Assembly: GCA_021732385.1 (NCBI GenBank)
Contig: JAKFVA010000016.1
Location: 82,369 to 146,368 of the forward strand
Reading direction: 5' to 3'
Source of the DNA: Burkholderiales bacterium
GTDB lineage: Bacteria; Pseudomonadota; Gammaproteobacteria; Burkholderiales; Burkholderiaceae_C
DNA: 64,000 nt
The position numbers and the translations under genes are program-made. Under the pieces are notes generated by a model. It had not been told where the DNA came from, did not search any database, and saw only the letters and a list, made by a program, of their open reading frames with translations. Shown here one piece after another: positions 46,821 through 52,920 of the stretch; the first letter of the stretch is position 1, and each line of letters opens with the position of its first letter.

Positions 46821-47834
46821 CTGTAAAAAAACCTCCGGCACAAAGTTTGCTGCACATCCGGCCAAGGAGATTGCAACCATGGCCCGCTACAAACCCCAAG
46901 ACCACAACAGCCTCTTGCTGCCGGTGGTCTTGTCTGAGCAAATCATCCCCGGCAGCTTCGCCTTCGCCTTCGCCTTGAACTACCTGGTCGATCATGAACT
47001 CGACCTTGCGCTCTTGGATGCCCAGTTCAACAACGATGAAGTTGGCGCCAGTGCCTACGACCCCCGCGTCATGCTCAAGATCGTGCTACTTGCCTACAGC
47101 CAAGGCCTGCTCTCCAGCCGGGCCATAGAACAAGCCTGCCAGCGCAACGTCCAGTTCATCGCCATCAGCGCAGACAGCCGACCCAGCCACACCCACATCG
47201 CCAAGTTCGTCGCTAATCTGAGCACCCAAATCAAGCCCCTCTTTGCCCAAGTCCTGATGACCTGTGATGCCCAGGGCCTGATAGGGCGCGACATGTTTGC
47301 CATTGACGGCGTCAAGCTGCCCTCCAACGCCAGCAAAGAGCGCAGCGGCACCCATGCCGAACTGCGCCACCGCGCTGAGCGCCTGGACAAAGCCGCCGAC
47401 AAGATACTGGCCCTGCACCAAGCCCAAGACAAACAAGGCGCAGACCAAGCCCTGCAGCCCAAACGCCAAGCCCAGCTAGAAGCCTTGCGCAAAGAGGCGG
47501 CCCGCACGCGGGAGTTCTTGGCAAGTAGCCGGTGTTTGCCAACATCCGGCACAACAAGCGCTTGACTCGCTTCAACCACCGCGGGCGCGCGAAGGTCAAC
47601 ACGCAGTGGAGCCTGTACTGCATGGTGCACAACATTGAGAAGCTGGCCAGCACGCAGCTTGGACAAACGAAAGCTCATTAGGCTGGCCGCATGACCACAA
47701 ACCGCCGCCAAATCACGCACAAAGGCAGATTTGCGGCACACTTAAAGCCATGAATTCTCAAAGCCCGACGCCTGATCCGTGCTGCCCACAAACACACTGC
47801 GCTGGGCCTGGAAAGATGGTTTTTTTACAGCCTC
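46817..47834 (+). mobile_element. IS1182-type insertion sequence, internally deleted
   Basis: Perfect 17-bp terminal inverted repeats (GAGGCTGTAAAAAAACC and its complement) bound a 1018-bp element. Full IS1182-family elements are about 1.6-1.7 kb. GTT flanks both ends, consistent with a 3-bp duplication at the attC core. The transposase is disrupted. Confidence 0.85.
46879..47681 (+). pseudogene. IS1182-family transposase, internal deletion and frameshift
   Basis: The first part (MARYKPQDHNSLLLPVVLSE, then LIGRDMFAIDGVKLPSNASK) is the N-terminal half of an IS1182-type DDE transposase and stays open to about 47520. The C-terminal end (VFANIRHNKRLTRFNHRGRA to LGQTKAH) follows in another frame and ends at a TAG at 47679. 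Several hundred bases of the catalytic core are missing at the join. The protein cannot be functional. Confidence 0.85.
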
Positions 47835-47895
47835 GTTAGGCCCCAACATACACCCACGAGTACACTTCCGCAGTAGCAACGCCTTCGGAGGCACT

Positions 47896-48114
47896 ATGAC
47901 CAGCACTCTCATCATCATTGACCCAGACATCCAGAGCGGAGCGCCCGTATTCGCTGGAACGCGAGTGCCTGTCCAGAACCTCTTTGATTACCTCGAAGAA
48001 GGCGATTCCTTGGACGTCTTTCTGAAGCAGTTCCCCTCCGTAACGCGCGAGCAGGCGGTAGCCGTTCTTGAGAAGGCCAGGGTTTCATTGGTGGCAGATG
48101 CGCATCCTGCTTGA
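47896..48114 (+). CDS. Cassette 4a: DUF433 antitoxin-like protein
   Basis: The 72-residue protein matches DUF433: IIIDPDIQSGAPVFAGTRVP, LFDYLEEGDSLDVFLKQFPS, and VTREQAVAVLEKAR. It is a small helical DNA-binding antitoxin-like fold (relatives are called VapB45-like). Its 3' end overlaps the DUF5615 gene by 17 bases, the usual antitoxin-toxin order for this pair. The start ATG is preceded by GGAGG, a strong ribosome binding site. It lies 55 bases after the attC core beyond the IS. Confidence 0.88.
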   Translation: MTSTLIIIDPDIQSGAPVFAGTRVPVQNLFDYLEEGDSLDVFLKQFPSVTREQAVAVLEKARVSLVADAHPA

Positions 48115-48418
48115 TGAGTCACTGCCACACGACCTTGCGGCACTGATTCTTGGCCATCACGTTTCTACTGTGCGAGATGAAGGATGGACAAGCGTCAAGA
48201 ATGGCAAGCTTTTAGCACTTACATCGACGAAGTTCGACGCGTTCATCACCGCAGATCGAAATCTCGAGTTTCAACAGAACTTGGCCAAGTTGCCCGTTGC
48301 CGTAGTCGTTTTGATCGCTCGAAAGAATCGTGTGCAGGATCTTGAGCCACTTCTGCCCGAACTCGCCTTGCTGTTGAATCACTTAACTCCTCGGACGCTT
48401 CGAAAGATTGGGGCCTAA
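48098..48418 (+). CDS. Cassette 4b: DUF5615 PIN-like toxin
   Basis: The 106-residue protein has the DUF5615 (Mut7-C-like PIN) layout: RILLDESLPHDLAALILGH at the N-terminus with the first acidic residues, VRDEGWTSVKNGKLLAL, FDAFITADRNLEFQQNL, then VVVLIARKN. These provide the acidic residues expected for a metal-dependent ribonuclease. It overlaps and probably is translationally coupled to the DUF433 gene. Together they form a likely toxin-antitoxin cassette. Toxicity is inferred from family only. Confidence 0.87.
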   Translation: MRILLDESLPHDLAALILGHHVSTVRDEGWTSVKNGKLLALTSTKFDAFITADRNLEFQQNLAKLPVAVVVLIARKNRVQDLEPLLPELALLLNHLTPRTLRKIGA

Positions 48419-48433
48419 CCTCGAACGTTAAAT
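48413..48433 (+). other. Collapsed attC site 4 (stem deleted)
   Basis: GCCTAAC (perfect RYYYAAC) and GTTAAAT (perfect GTTRRRY) are only seven bases apart, so both outer boxes remain but the whole hairpin between them is gone. The next cassette begins right after. The site should not fold or recombine normally. Confidence 0.7.
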
Positions 48434-48473
48434 TTCAATTGGTGCCTTTTGTATTTTGTCTATACAATAAAAC

Positions 48474-48668
48474 ATGTTCACATGGGACGAAGCCAAGCGG
48501 CAAGACTATGGTGAGGCGCGCCAAGTCTGTTTCGGCCTGTTAGCTGGCGAGGTGGTTGTGTTGGTCTACACGGAACGCCAAAGAGGGCCTCACGTGATCT
48601 CGCTGCGAAAGGCAGAAAAGCATGAAGCTCGCTACTACCGCCAAGTTGCCAAAGAAAACCTTGGCTAA
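48474..48668 (+). CDS. Cassette 5a: BrnT-type toxin, internally shortened
   Basis: The 64-residue protein starts like BrnT (FTWDEAKR) and ends like it (DYGEARQVCFGLLAGEVVVL, YTERQRG, ISLRKAEKHEARYYRQ). The usual middle with a conserved Asn-x-x-x-His-Gly-x-x-Phe segment, about 25-30 residues, is missing between WDEAKR and DYGEAR. BrnT ribonucleases are normally about 90 residues. The deletion keeps the frame. Ribonuclease activity is doubtful, although the partner antitoxin gene overlaps and is intact. Confidence 0.75.
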   Translation: MFTWDEAKRQDYGEARQVCFGLLAGEVVVLVYTERQRGPHVISLRKAEKHEARYYRQVAKENLG

Positions 48669-48921
48669 GGTATCTGATCCCGACAACCCGGCATGGACTG
48701 AAGGCATGCTTGGCGAGCCCGTTCTGAAGCGGGGGCGGGGACCACAGGCGGCTCCAACCAAAGTGCTGACTTCGATACGCCTTGATGCCGATGTCCTTGA
48801 CTTCTTCAAGTCACAGGGTGGAGGCTATCAGTCTCGAATCAACGAAGCGCTGCGCAAGGAAGTGAATCGAAATTTAACGGGTCGTCCAAGCACGACAACA
48901 CGCAAGCGCGTTGCGGCTTGA
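48622..48921 (+). CDS. Cassette 5b: BrnA-type antitoxin
   Basis: The 99-residue protein has a basic linker and a C-terminal ribbon-helix-helix region: VLTSIRLDADVLDFFKSQGGG then YQSRINEALRKEV, as in BrnA antitoxins. It overlaps the shortened brnT by 47 bases. Its last 17 or so codons (RNLTGRPSTTTRKR and on) lie inside the attC5 hairpin, so the recombination site doubles as coding sequence. Such antitoxins usually repress their own operon. Confidence 0.82.
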   Translation: MKLATTAKLPKKTLAKVSDPDNPAWTEGMLGEPVLKRGRGPQAAPTKVLTSIRLDADVLDFFKSQGGGYQSRINEALRKEVNRNLTGRPSTTTRKRVAA

Positions 48922-48935
48922 CTTTGTCGTTCGGC
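48872..48935 (+). other. attC site 5, overlapping the brnA 3' end
   Basis: It starts ATTTAAC (perfect RYYYAAC). CAAGC / GCTTG and CAACACGC / GCGCGTTG pair around a two-base loop, and it ends GTTCGGC (48929-48935, one base off GTTRRRY). Confidence 0.78.
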
Positions 48936-48959
48936 GTCACACAAACGAGAGGAACTGCG

Positions 48960-49352
48960 TTGTTCTCCCACATCTTTGTGAGCGTCACGGACTTTGATAG
49001 AGCGCTGAAGTTCTACTCAGAAGTAATGCGTGTTCTTGGTAACGAGTCTCGCTTCTGTGAACCCGAGAAGCCCTGGGCCGGGTGGCATAGTGAAGGTCGC
49101 TCACGGCCCTATTTCGTTATCTGCAAGCCATACGACGGGCAGCCACATCATGCCGGCAATGGGCAAATGGTCGCGTTCCTTGCAAAAGACAGAACAACGG
49201 TAGAAGCCGCCTACGAGACGGCGCTTCGCAACGGTGCCAGTTCGGAAGGGTTGCCAGGGCTGAGGCCTGAGTACCACGCAAACTACTATGGTGCGTACTT
49301 TCGAGATCCGGAGGGTAACAAGCTATGCGTTGCTAGTCACGGCGAGACATAG
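48960..49352 (+). CDS. Cassette 6: glyoxalase/VOC-superfamily protein
   Basis: The 130-residue protein has the paired beta-alpha-beta fold of the VOC superfamily: FSHIFVSVTDFDRALKFYSE at the start and FRDPEGNKLCVASH at the end, with His and Glu residues at positions that could bind a metal. Relatives include lactoylglutathione lyases and antibiotic-modifying or -binding proteins. The start is inferred as TTG at 48960, because AGAGGA lies eight bases before it; the frame is open into attC5 upstream. The substrate is unknown. Confidence 0.8.
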   Translation: MFSHIFVSVTDFDRALKFYSEVMRVLGNESRFCEPEKPWAGWHSEGRSRPYFVICKPYDGQPHHAGNGQMVAFLAKDRTTVEAAYETALRNGASSEGLPGLRPEYHANYYGAYFRDPEGNKLCVASHGET

Positions 49353-49397
49353 CTGTACGGCCTTTGTGAAAGGCAAGGTGTTCGTGCAGGCAGTGAC

Positions 49398-49475
49398 GCC
49401 CAACCCTTCCATCGAGCGGCGGGCCAAAAGCCGCTTCGCGCCCTTTGGCCCGCCGCTCATGTCAAACGATGTGGC
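49398..49475 (+). other. attC site 6, with degraded core
   Basis: GCCCAACCCTTCCATCGAGC opens a classical attC; the arms GAGCGGCGGGCC / GGCCCGCCGCTC pair perfectly, and TCATGTCAAAC follows. The core expected as GTTRRRY reads GATGTGG (49468-49474), so this R' box is probably damaged. Confidence 0.85.
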
Positions 49476-49526
49476 ATCAAGCCATGCTCGTTCTTGACTT
49501 ATGAATATTGGTAGCTACAATAAATT

Positions 49527-49799
49527 GTGCGCTTCACCTTTGACCCTGACAAAGACAAACTGAATTTGGCCAATCACGGCCTGTCTCTTTTGTTCTCTGA
49601 AAAGTTAGCCTGGGATGAAGCGTATGTTTGGGTTGACCCACGTTATCCGTATGACGAGTTACGAATGATTGGACTGGTTCCTGAGGGCAACACCTTGTAT
49701 TACGTGGCGTTTGTAGACCGTGGCAACGTGCGCAGAACCATCAGCCTGCGCCTTGCTGAGCGACGAGAGGTAAAGAAATATGTCGAAAACATCCAGTAA
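49527..49799 (+). CDS. Cassette 7a: BrnT-type ribonuclease toxin
   Basis: The 90-residue protein is a full-length BrnT relative: FTFDPDKDKLNLANHGLSL with the conserved His-Gly, then a central acidic part (DEAYVWVDPRYPYDELRMIG), VAFVDRGNVRRTISLRLAERREVKKY at the end. The start is GTG. It overlaps the following antitoxin gene by 20 bases, the normal brnTA order. Compared with the shortened copy in cassette 5 it shows which segment that copy has lost. Confidence 0.87.
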   Translation: MRFTFDPDKDKLNLANHGLSLLFSEKLAWDEAYVWVDPRYPYDELRMIGLVPEGNTLYYVAFVDRGNVRRTISLRLAERREVKKYVENIQ

Positions 49800-50088
49800 A
49801 CGCGTCATCTTGATGCCGTCCGTCAAGGACAACGCAAAAATTGTTGCGGCGGCCAAGGCCGACCCTGATGCAAAGCCTATGACGAAGGCCCAGCTGGATG
49901 CATTGGTGCCGATTCGCGCTGTGCGCGGCAGGCCAAAATCCGAGAGCAAGAAGTTGTTGCTTTCTGTGCGCTACAGCGCAGAAGTGGTGGAGTACTTTCG
50001 CTCCACGGGCGATGGGTGGCAGGCACGAATGGACGGTGTGCTCCGTCAATACGTCAGCAAGCATCAACCTCGCCGCAATGCAACATAA
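49780..50088 (+). CDS. Cassette 7b: BrnA-type antitoxin
   Basis: The 102-residue protein has a helical N-terminal half (DNAKIVAAAKADPDAKPMTK), the linker RGRPKSESKK, and a C-terminal ribbon-helix-helix region, LLLSVRYSAEVVEYFRSTGDG then WQARMDGVLRQYV, typical of BrnA. It should neutralise the overlapping BrnT and repress the pair. It resembles the cassette 5 antitoxin only distantly, so the two pairs are probably not a recent duplication. Confidence 0.85.
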   Translation: MSKTSSKRVILMPSVKDNAKIVAAAKADPDAKPMTKAQLDALVPIRAVRGRPKSESKKLLLSVRYSAEVVEYFRSTGDGWQARMDGVLRQYVSKHQPRRNAT

Positions 50089-50147
50089 CTGCTTGCTCGT
50101 CGCGGACACGCAGCAGCAGAATGCCGCTTCGCAGCGTGTGCTGCTTG
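50083..50147 (+). other. attC site 7, right arm lost to an IS remnant
   Basis: ACATAAC begins the site, and GCTCGTCGCGGAC and an inner stem (GCAGCA / TGCTGC) follow. The right outer arm is missing: at 50148 the sequence changes to the 3' part of the IS1182-type element. The core GTTAGCT reappears after the IS end at 50440. Confidence 0.7.
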
Positions 50148-50439
50148 CATCCGGCACAACAAGCGGCCGACGCGCTTGAACCACCGGGGTTGCGCCAAGG
50201 TCAACCCGCAGTGGAGCCTGTACTGCATGGTGCACAACATTGAGAAGCTGGTCAGCACGCAGCTTGGACAAGCGAAAGCTCATTAGGCTGGCCGCATGAC
50301 CACAAACCGCCGCCAAATCACGCACAAAAGCAGATTTGCGGCACACTTCAAGCTATGAATTCTCAAAACCCGACGCCTGATCCGTGCTGCCCACAAACAC
50401 ACTGCGCTGGGCCTGGAAAGATGGTTTTTTTACAGCCTC
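50148..50439 (+). mobile_element. IS1182-type element, 292-bp 3' remnant
   Basis: It parallels 47543-47834 base for base in length, with several differences near its left side, and ends in the same inverted repeat (GGTTTTTTTACAGCCTC). It holds the last codons of a transposase, ending with a TAG at 50284. The left end of the element is absent. Confidence 0.85.
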
Positions 50440-50472
50440 GTTAGCTACTTCAATCTCTTAGGAGCCACTTGC

Positions 50473-50973
50473 ATGTCTATCGACCCCAAACTTCTTTTCG
50501 AATGGCAAGCCCCAGACCGAACCAGAATGCTAATTCAGCCTGATTCCTCGAACTATCAAGGGACGGTCGACGTTCCGTACAATTTGAGTAACTCCGGCAA
50601 CATACTGAATATCAATAACAAAGCCCACTACACGCGACTCCCCGGTTCATCAACGACCTCAATCGTCGGCCATTGGCGTGATGACCCCAATGGCGAAGAT
50701 ATAACCTATAGAACGGATGGTCGATACATTGCCGTCTCTGATGACGATCCGCTTGTCTACTTTGGAATCTACACGGCCACTCCGTCGTCGTTGTCTTCCT
50801 ATGAGTATCGCGGTACCTGCGCCACCGTCGGTGATCAGATTACGTTTTACAACATCGGCCGCTCGCTGACAGGGCAGTACTCGGTCGCTAGTGACATTTT
50901 GGTTATACAAACAGCTGAATCCACTATCTCGTACAGTAAAGTGGCTAACTTTAGTTCGAGCGGACGCGCGTAA
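50473..50973 (+). CDS. Cassette 8: hypothetical protein
   Basis: The 166-residue product has no signal peptide or membrane segment and is rich in Ser, Thr, Tyr and Asp, suggesting a beta-strand fold. GHWRDDPNGEDITYRTDGRY and YRGTCATVGDQITFYNIGRS look like strands of a small lipocalin- or sandwich-like domain. I recognise no family. The start ATG follows AGGAG. Its final codons (VANFSSSGRA) lie within attC8. Its lower GC content contrasts with the chromosome. Confidence 0.65.
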   Translation: MSIDPKLLFEWQAPDRTRMLIQPDSSNYQGTVDVPYNLSNSGNILNINNKAHYTRLPGSSTTSIVGHWRDDPNGEDITYRTDGRYIAVSDDDPLVYFGIYTATPSSLSSYEYRGTCATVGDQITFYNIGRSLTGQYSVASDILVIQTAESTISYSKVANFSSSGRA

Positions 50974-51002
50974 GCCGGGCGCTGCTCAACGCGACGTTAC
51001 AC
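50943..51002 (+). other. attC site 8, overlapping the last cassette gene
   Basis: GGCTAAC starts the site and GTTACAC (50996-51002) ends it, one base off the core consensus. Arms around GTTCGAGCG / CGCTGCTCAAC pair. The 108 bases after it (to 51110) show only a 27-codon open frame of unclear meaning. Confidence 0.65.
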
Positions 51003-51110
51003 AGCAAAAAAGCCGTCTGTGAGATGATTTTGGCATGCTGGTCAAAGTCAAAGAATTGCTGGAAATAAATGATCTTGCCCCCGAAAACGTACTCCATACC
51101 CAGATTCCGT

Positions 51111-51527
51111 TTACCTAGAACCTGGACCCGCAGCCAGTGAAACCGCCTGCTCCGGAAAAGCCTGCAACAGTTTGGCATCCATCGTGACGAGCTTCGTTTT
51201 CAGTTGCAGCGCCAGCGCAATGAACTCGCAGTCGTAAGCTGTGCAATCACTGCTGCGCACCAGTTCCAGCACCGCCATGGAATCGACCTCGAATTCCGAC
51301 CCCGCTAGCAAACTCTCTGCTTCGCGCTGCACTTGGTAGGCCTGCTCGAATGTGAGAGCCTTGCGCCGCATGTAGCCCGCCAGGATATTGCGGAACTCGC
51401 TGCGCCAAAGCACGGGGGCTGCCCACTGCGGGTCACGCGCCAGCAGGCTTTCTGCTGCTTGCGTGTAGATGCCAGGCAGGTACAGCAGGTACAAGTAAGC
51501 CAGCACGTTGGTGTCCACCACCGTCAT
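51111..51527 (-). CDS. vapC: VapC-like PIN-domain ribonuclease toxin
   Basis: The 138-residue protein starts MTVVDTNVLAYL, giving the first catalytic Asp at residue 5. SEFRNILAGYMRRK gives the Glu near residue 43, and SSDCTAYDCEFIALAL the later acidic residues (about 91-98). This is the PIN layout of VapC/FitB toxins that cut RNA. It overlaps the upstream antitoxin gene by four bases. It lies past the last attC on the opposite strand, so it need not be a cassette. Confidence 0.88.
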   Translation of the reverse strand: MTVVDTNVLAYLYLLYLPGIYTQAAESLLARDPQWAAPVLWRSEFRNILAGYMRRKALTFEQAYQVQREAESLLAGSEFEVDSMAVLELVRSSDCTAYDCEFIALALQLKTKLVTMDAKLLQAFPEQAVSLAAGPGSR

Positions 51528-51769
51528 GGGCGGCCCTGCTGCTTCAGTGCGTCAATGTCTTCGGCCAGGAACTCGTGCGCGCCTAATGTGCTGCGCAGCG
51601 CTTGCGCCCTGGCCAGCCGCTCACTGGGGGCCATCAAACCAGGGGTCAGCACGCTTTCTAGGCACACAATAGCCTCGCTATTGAGGCTGCGGCGGTGGGT
51701 TTCAGCGGAGCGCTTAAGCTGAATGTAGAGGTCATCAGGGATGTTTTTTAAAGTGAGTGTCGTGGGCAT
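51524..51769 (-). CDS. vapB: FitA/VapB-like ribbon-helix-helix antitoxin
   Basis: The 81-residue protein has the ribbon-helix-helix domain of the FitA type (MPTTLTLKNIPDDLYIQLKR, then SLNSEAIVCLESVL) and a C-terminal toxin-binding tail with EFLAEDIDALKQQG. The start ATG gives the standard strand; a longer frame would cross the operator. It is the first gene of the pair and should repress transcription with VapC. A palindrome just upstream is a good candidate operator. Confidence 0.87.
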   Translation of the reverse strand: MPTTLTLKNIPDDLYIQLKRSAETHRRSLNSEAIVCLESVLTPGLMAPSERLARAQALRSTLGAHEFLAEDIDALKQQGRP

Positions 51770-51780
51770 GGCGAATCTCC

Positions 51781-51803
51781 AACCGTTTTGCAACCAAAAT
51801 GGT
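51781..51803 (-). promoter_or_regulatory. Palindromic operator upstream of vapBC
   Basis: AACCGTTTTG and CAAAATGGTT pair at nine of ten positions around three bases. It starts 12 bases upstream of the vapB ATG, the position expected for autoregulation. Confidence 0.6.
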
Positions 51804-51879
51804 TTACACAAGTATAGTTGTCAAAGCGCCTATTTCAAATCGCCCGAGGCACAGGCCACATGCGGCTCAACCGCCCAAT

Positions 51880-51912
51880 AAAAAAACCCGCTGCATTGCA
51901 GCGGGTTTTTTT
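51880..51912. terminator. Bidirectional terminator
   Basis: ACCCGCTGC pairs with GCAGCGGGT around ATT, with an A run before and a T run after. On the minus strand it ends the cytochrome gene. Confidence 0.9.
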
Positions 51913-51942
51913 ATGATGGCGTGCTTCAGTTTGAAGCGCGCC

Positions 51943-52257
51943 TTATTTGGTGGCCAAAATCCAGGTGACGAGTTTCTTGGCTTCGGCTTCGCTTACCTGC
52001 GAATTGGCGGGCATGGGAATCGGGCCCCACACGCCCATGCCGCCTTTGATGACCTTGTCGGCCAGCTTGTTGACTGCGGTTTTGTCGCTGGCGTATTTGG
52101 CGGCAACTTCTTTGAAAGAGGGGCCCACTACTTTGGTGGCTACGGCATGGCAGGCCATGCAGTTTTTGGCGCTGGCCAGGGCCTGGTCAGCCATGGCGGG
52201 TGCGGCAAAGGCGCAGAGGGCGGCGCTGGCGGCTAGGGCAAACAGGGTGCGGTTCAT
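51943..52257 (-). CDS. Periplasmic class I cytochrome c
   Basis: The 104-residue product has a signal peptide (residues 1-23, ending APAMA) and a single haem-binding site CMACH (about 32-36). The Met ligand is probably in GPIPMPANSQVS (about residue 79). The size and the C-terminal EAEAKKLVTWILATK resemble cytochrome c-551/c-552, small electron carriers to nitrite reductase or terminal oxidases. No partner gene is adjacent. It is monocistronic, with a strong terminator. Confidence 0.92.
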   Translation of the reverse strand: MNRTLFALAASAALCAFAAPAMADQALASAKNCMACHAVATKVVGPSFKEVAAKYASDKTAVNKLADKVIKGGMGVWGPIPMPANSQVSEAEAKKLVTWILATK

Positions 52258-52374
52258 GGTTTTCCTTCAGTCGTCAAATGGGGGTCTTGTTAAGCTACAG
52301 TGGTTTAACGCAATTGTAGTGAGCGCCGTTGACCGCACAGGCAATGGGCCGCAGTAACCCGGCAGGAGGCCAGG

Positions 52375-52617
52375 ATGGTTTTTTTGGTAGTTGGACTAAT
52401 TTTGATAGCCCTGAAATTCCTGGAAATTGGCCCCGTTGCCGCCTGGAGCTGGTGGCTGATACTGGTGCCGTTTGCTTTGGCGGTGGCGTGGTGGCAGTAC
52501 GCCGATGCCACGGGCCTAACCAAAAAACGCGAGATGGACAAAGAAGAGCGCAAGAAAAAAGAGCGGCTCGACAAATCGCGCGCTGCGCTGGGTATGGATA
52601 CCCGCAAACGGCGTTGA
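52375..52617 (+). CDS. Small Trp-rich membrane protein (TIGR04438-like)
   Basis: The 80-residue protein has two hydrophobic segments (about 2-17 and 24-41, with AWSWWLILVPFALAVAWWQY) and a highly charged tail (KEERKKKERLDKSRAAL). The pattern matches the small Trp-rich proteins recognised in betaproteobacteria, of unknown role. The start ATG gives the membrane segment directly; an earlier in-frame start is less likely. It is convergent with ilvD across repeat copy D. Confidence 0.8.
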   Translation: MVFLVVGLILIALKFLEIGPVAAWSWWLILVPFALAVAWWQYADATGLTKKREMDKEERKKKERLDKSRAALGMDTRKRR

Positions 52618-52650
52618 AAGAACCACTTGGTGGTCCCATGCTATTCAATT

Positions 52651-52876
52651 AATAGTAAAAATTGATAGCGTTACCCGCACACCAATATTGAGGTTTAAGG
52701 CTTTTCCGTGCCTAAAAAATGCCAGTTTTCCTTGATTTTTGGCTTTTGAGGGGGTGGTTTTTCTGCTGTGGGAGGCTATGGCGGCAACTTTTTAAGAACT
52801 AGCTGCTGTTTTAAGGCATCAAATCTAGCGCTAACCCAGCACTGATGTGCGGGTAGCGCTATTAATTTTTACTATT
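52651..52876. repeat. Dispersed intergenic repeat, copy D (best-preserved ends)
   Basis: The 30-base left end (AATAGTAAAAATTG...CCCGCAC) and the right end are inverted copies with 28 of 30 matches. The 226-bp element has no open frame. The interior shares CCTAAAAAATGCC with copies A and C and GCATCAAATCTAG with copy A. It separates two convergent genes. Confidence 0.85.
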
Positions 52877-52920
52877 ATTTTAGTAGTGCCTGGCAACCGC
52901 CTTACAAAATTGTCGGCAAA

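Noticed and set aside
48918..48959. An upstream TTG start for the VOC cassette protein
   Set aside because: It would lie inside attC5 and the brnA end, without a ribosome binding site, whereas AGAGGA precedes the TTG at 48960.
51034..51117. A 27-codon frame (MLVKVKELLEIN...) after the last attC
   Set aside because: Too short to judge, without a ribosome binding site or recognisable family; it could be a gene start cut by rearrangement, but this is not supportable.
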